Shown in pieces: positions 4,727 to 6,298 of a stretch of 6,298 nucleotides of DNA. Position 1 is the stretch's first letter. Every line of letters begins with the position of its first letter. The stretch is from Clostridiales bacterium UBA1728 (lineage in GTDB: Bacteria > Bacillota > Clostridia > Oscillospirales > Oscillospiraceae): NCBI GenBank assembly GCA_002315975.1, contig DCIK01000018.1:1-6298 (forward strand), given 5' to 3'. The notes below the pieces were generated by a model. It worked only from the letters and a program-made list of their open reading frames with translations, searched no databases and was not told the DNA's origin. A program made the translations under genes and the position numbers.

Positions 4727-5995
4727 TTATTTCCACTCGCCAAGCATACGGAACATATTCTTCTTGTAGGCCTCCACGCCGGGCTGGTCGAAGGGGTTCA
4801 CGCCCTGCATAAGACCGCTGATGGCGCAGGCCAGCTCAAAGAAGGTCACCAGCTCGGCAAAGCCCTCCTCGTCCCGGGCTCCCACGCTGATGCCGATATT
4901 GGGCACACCACCGGCAATATGGGCCTCCTTCACGGCGGCGCAGGCGATGGCGGCGATTTCGTTGAGGTCGTGACCGGAGACATAGTTCAGCCCGTCGGTG
5001 TTGCTCTCGTCAAAGGGCACGGCGTAGCTGTGGGCAGGGCGCTCAAAGCTCACCACGGTCTCGAAAAGGTGGCGGGGGCCGTCCTGCACATACTGACCCA
5101 TGGAGTGCAGATCGGCGTTATACTCCACGCTGGCGGGGAAGAGACCCAGCCCCTCCTTGCCCTCGCTCTCGCCGTAGAGCTGCTTCCACCACTCGGCCAT
5201 CATGCGGAAGCTGGGCTCGTAGCAGGCGAGAAGCTCGATCTCCTTGCCCATGGAGCGGAGCCGCTGGCGGGCGGCGGCATACTGCCATGCACTGTTGCAG
5301 TCGCAGCGGTTATTGAGCGTCACAAAGGAGGCTTTGGCGGCAGCGATGAGCTTTTCCACATCGTAGCCCGCGGCGGCCATGGGCAGCAGACCCACCGCAG
5401 AGAGCACGCTGTAGCGTCCGCCCACATCGTCGGGCACCACGAAGCTCTCCCAGCCGTTCACATCGGCGCTGCCCTTGAGAGCGCCCTTGCGGGCGTCGGT
5501 GGTGGCGTAGATGCGCTTGTTGGCCTCGTCCCGGCCGTACTTCTTCTCCAGCAGGCTCCTGAAAATGCGGAAGCCCAGGGCAGGCTCCAGCGTGGTGCCG
5601 GACTTGCTGACCACATTCACGGAGAAGTCCCGGTTCCCCAGTCTCTCGATGGTGTCCATAAGGGCATCGGCGGATAGGCCGTTGCCCGCAAACAGCAGCT
5701 CCACGCCGCCCTCCCGGCGGCCTAAGAGCTCGTAGGCAGCCCGGGCGCCCAGATAGCTGCCGCCGATGCCCACCACCACCAGCACCTGACTGCTCTCGCG
5801 GATGCGCCTGCCGCACGCCACGATGCGGCTCAGCTCGGTGTTCTCCACGGTCTCGGGCAGCTTCAGCCAGCCGGTGAAGTCATTGCCCCGGCAGCTTCCG
5901 TCACAGAGTGCCTCGTGGGCTTTGCGGGCGGCAGAAAAATCCGGCGTGTTCTCGCCCCAGAAGGCCGACGCGCCGGTCAGATCAACTTTAACCAT
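4727..5995 (-). CDS. pgi: glucose-6-phosphate isomerase
   Basis: This 422-aa cytoplasmic enzyme interconverts glucose 6-phosphate and fructose 6-phosphate in glycolysis and gluconeogenesis. The SIS-fold phosphosugar motifs are clear: GIGGSYLG (76-83), SKSGTT (130-135), the family signature GGRYSVLSAVGLLP (192-205) and LYGESEGK with the catalytic Glu at 276. DLHSMGQ carries H297, and GVEAYKK carries K411. The product is somewhat shorter than the roughly 445-450 aa usual for Firmicutes Pgi. The difference lies mainly after residue 91, where the loop before VELLFAGN is trimmed. GGAGG (6008-6004) sits 8 nt before the ATG. It is followed on the same strand by the P-loop/rqcP operon, but a 377-bp gap and a separate promoter argue against co-transcription. 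No clear promoter is visible; the leader runs through repeat hairpins. Confidence 0.96.
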   Translation of the reverse strand: MVKVDLTGASAFWGENTPDFSAARKAHEALCDGSCRGNDFTGWLKLPETVENTELSRIVACGRRIRESSQVLVVVGIGGSYLGARAAYELLGRREGGVELLFAGNGLSADALMDTIERLGNRDFSVNVVSKSGTTLEPALGFRIFRSLLEKKYGRDEANKRIYATTDARKGALKGSADVNGWESFVVPDDVGGRYSVLSAVGLLPMAAAGYDVEKLIAAAKASFVTLNNRCDCNSAWQYAAARQRLRSMGKEIELLACYEPSFRMMAEWWKQLYGESEGKEGLGLFPASVEYNADLHSMGQYVQDGPRHLFETVVSFERPAHSYAVPFDESNTDGLNYVSGHDLNEIAAIACAAVKEAHIAGGVPNIGISVGARDEEGFAELVTFFELACAISGLMQGVNPFDQPGVEAYKKNMFRMLGEWK

Positions 5996-6036
5996 ATGGT
6001 GTTCCTCCGTATTGGATTTTTTCGCATTGATGTGTC

Positions 6037-6129
6037 ATTCCGAACCAGTGACCGATGTCACTGGTGTGGGAATCCGGAAATAAAATAGGACGGATTGCCA
6101 CAACCGGTCTGCGGACTGGTTTCGCAATC
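6037..6129. repeat. two-hairpin intergenic repeat upstream of pgi
   Basis: Hairpin 1 pairs ACCAGTGAC (6044-6052) with GTCACTGGT (6057-6065), extended past a small internal loop by ATTCC (6037-6041) with GGAAT (6069-6073). Hairpin 2 pairs AACCGGTC (6102-6109) with GACTGGTT (6114-6121), with one G-T wobble. It is extended by GATTGC (6093-6098) with GCAATC (6124-6129). Both have a 4-nt loop, a CCAGT/CCGGT core and an outer arm, so they are divergent versions of one design. I associate the TGTCATTCCGAACCAGTG opening with dispersed repeats in gut clostridia, from memory. It lies in the pgi leader region and encodes nothing evident. Confidence 0.6.
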
Positions 6130-6167
6130 AGGATGAAGAGATTCATCACGATGAACGAAAGCCCTGT

Positions 6168-6298
6168 GGCTCCCTCTGCGAGGGAGCTGCCCCAGTGCGC
6201 TCACTGGGGCTGAGGGAGAGAGGTTCTTTTGAGCTGTTTCGTAGACGATCCCTCCCTCAGTCTCGCTGCGCGAGCCAGCTCCCTCATCTGAGGGAGCC
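6168..6298. repeat. 131-bp MITE-like element with GGCTCCCTC terminal inverted repeats
   Basis: GGCTCCCTC (6168-6176) and GAGGGAGCC (6290-6298) are perfect inverted ends, the second being the last bases of the window. The left side folds as GCTCCCTC/GAGGGAGC (6169-6176, 6180-6187), then GCCCCAGTG/CACTGGGGC (6189-6197, 6202-6210). The right side mirrors it with CTCGC/GCGAG (6262-6266, 6270-6274) and GCTCCCTC/GAGGGAGC (6278-6285, 6290-6297). TGAGGGAG follows the inner hairpin on both sides when each is read inward. It has no coding capacity and the same layout as the element at 2248-2374. It may continue past the window. Confidence 0.7.

Noticed and set aside
4919..5677. Long + strand reading frame opposite pgi
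   Set aside because: It is a His/Gly/Ala-rich shadow of pgi with no recognisable domain.

Overview
The window looks like a chromosomal segment from a moderately GC-rich Gram-positive anaerobe, most plausibly a gut clostridium of the Oscillospiraceae/Ruminococcaceae type. This is an inference. It rests on strong AGGAG/GGAGG ribosome sites, an extended -10 promoter, a Bacillus-like RqcP (YabO) protein, firmicute-type PepT and Pgi proteins, and structured intergenic repeats of a kind I associate with that group. No phage, plasmid, CRISPR, tRNA or rRNA sequence is visible.

Layout. Positions 2-55 may be the tail of an upstream gene. An extended -10 promoter (62-70) and a small dyad (92-107) precede a two-gene metal-GTPase operon on the + strand. 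Gene 1 (131-1261) is a COG0523/CobW-type GTPase carrying a duplicated Asp/Cys/His-rich metal-binding insert. Gene 2 (1272-2237), 10 bp downstream, is a divergent CobW-like P-loop protein without the CxCC metal site. Its C-terminal half resembles the YcgQ/DUF1980 family. A 127-bp inverted-repeat element (2248-2374) separates this operon from pepT (2401-3618, tripeptidase T), which ends at a strong hairpin terminator (3654-3690) that probably also serves the convergent genes.

On the - strand, reading right to left, are pgi (5995-4727, glucose-6-phosphate isomerase), a gene-free stretch with two hairpins, a promoter (4432-4404), an uncharacterised 136-aa P-loop protein (4349-3939) and rqcP (3939-3697). 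The last two overlap by one base (TGATG) and are probably translationally coupled. Upstream of pgi, 5996-6298 holds two further structured repeats.

How the genes fit together. The two GTPases form a likely zinc (or other transition-metal) homeostasis module: one delivers or buffers metal, and the other may couple nucleotide hydrolysis to a YcgQ/YcgR-type system whose permease partner is not in the window. The P-loop/rqcP pair links an unknown small ATPase to ribosome-associated quality control. pepT and pgi are housekeeping genes. The parts most worth pursuing are the GTPase operon and the P-loop/RqcP pair. The repeats look like dispersed non-autonomous elements, but one window cannot establish copy number.
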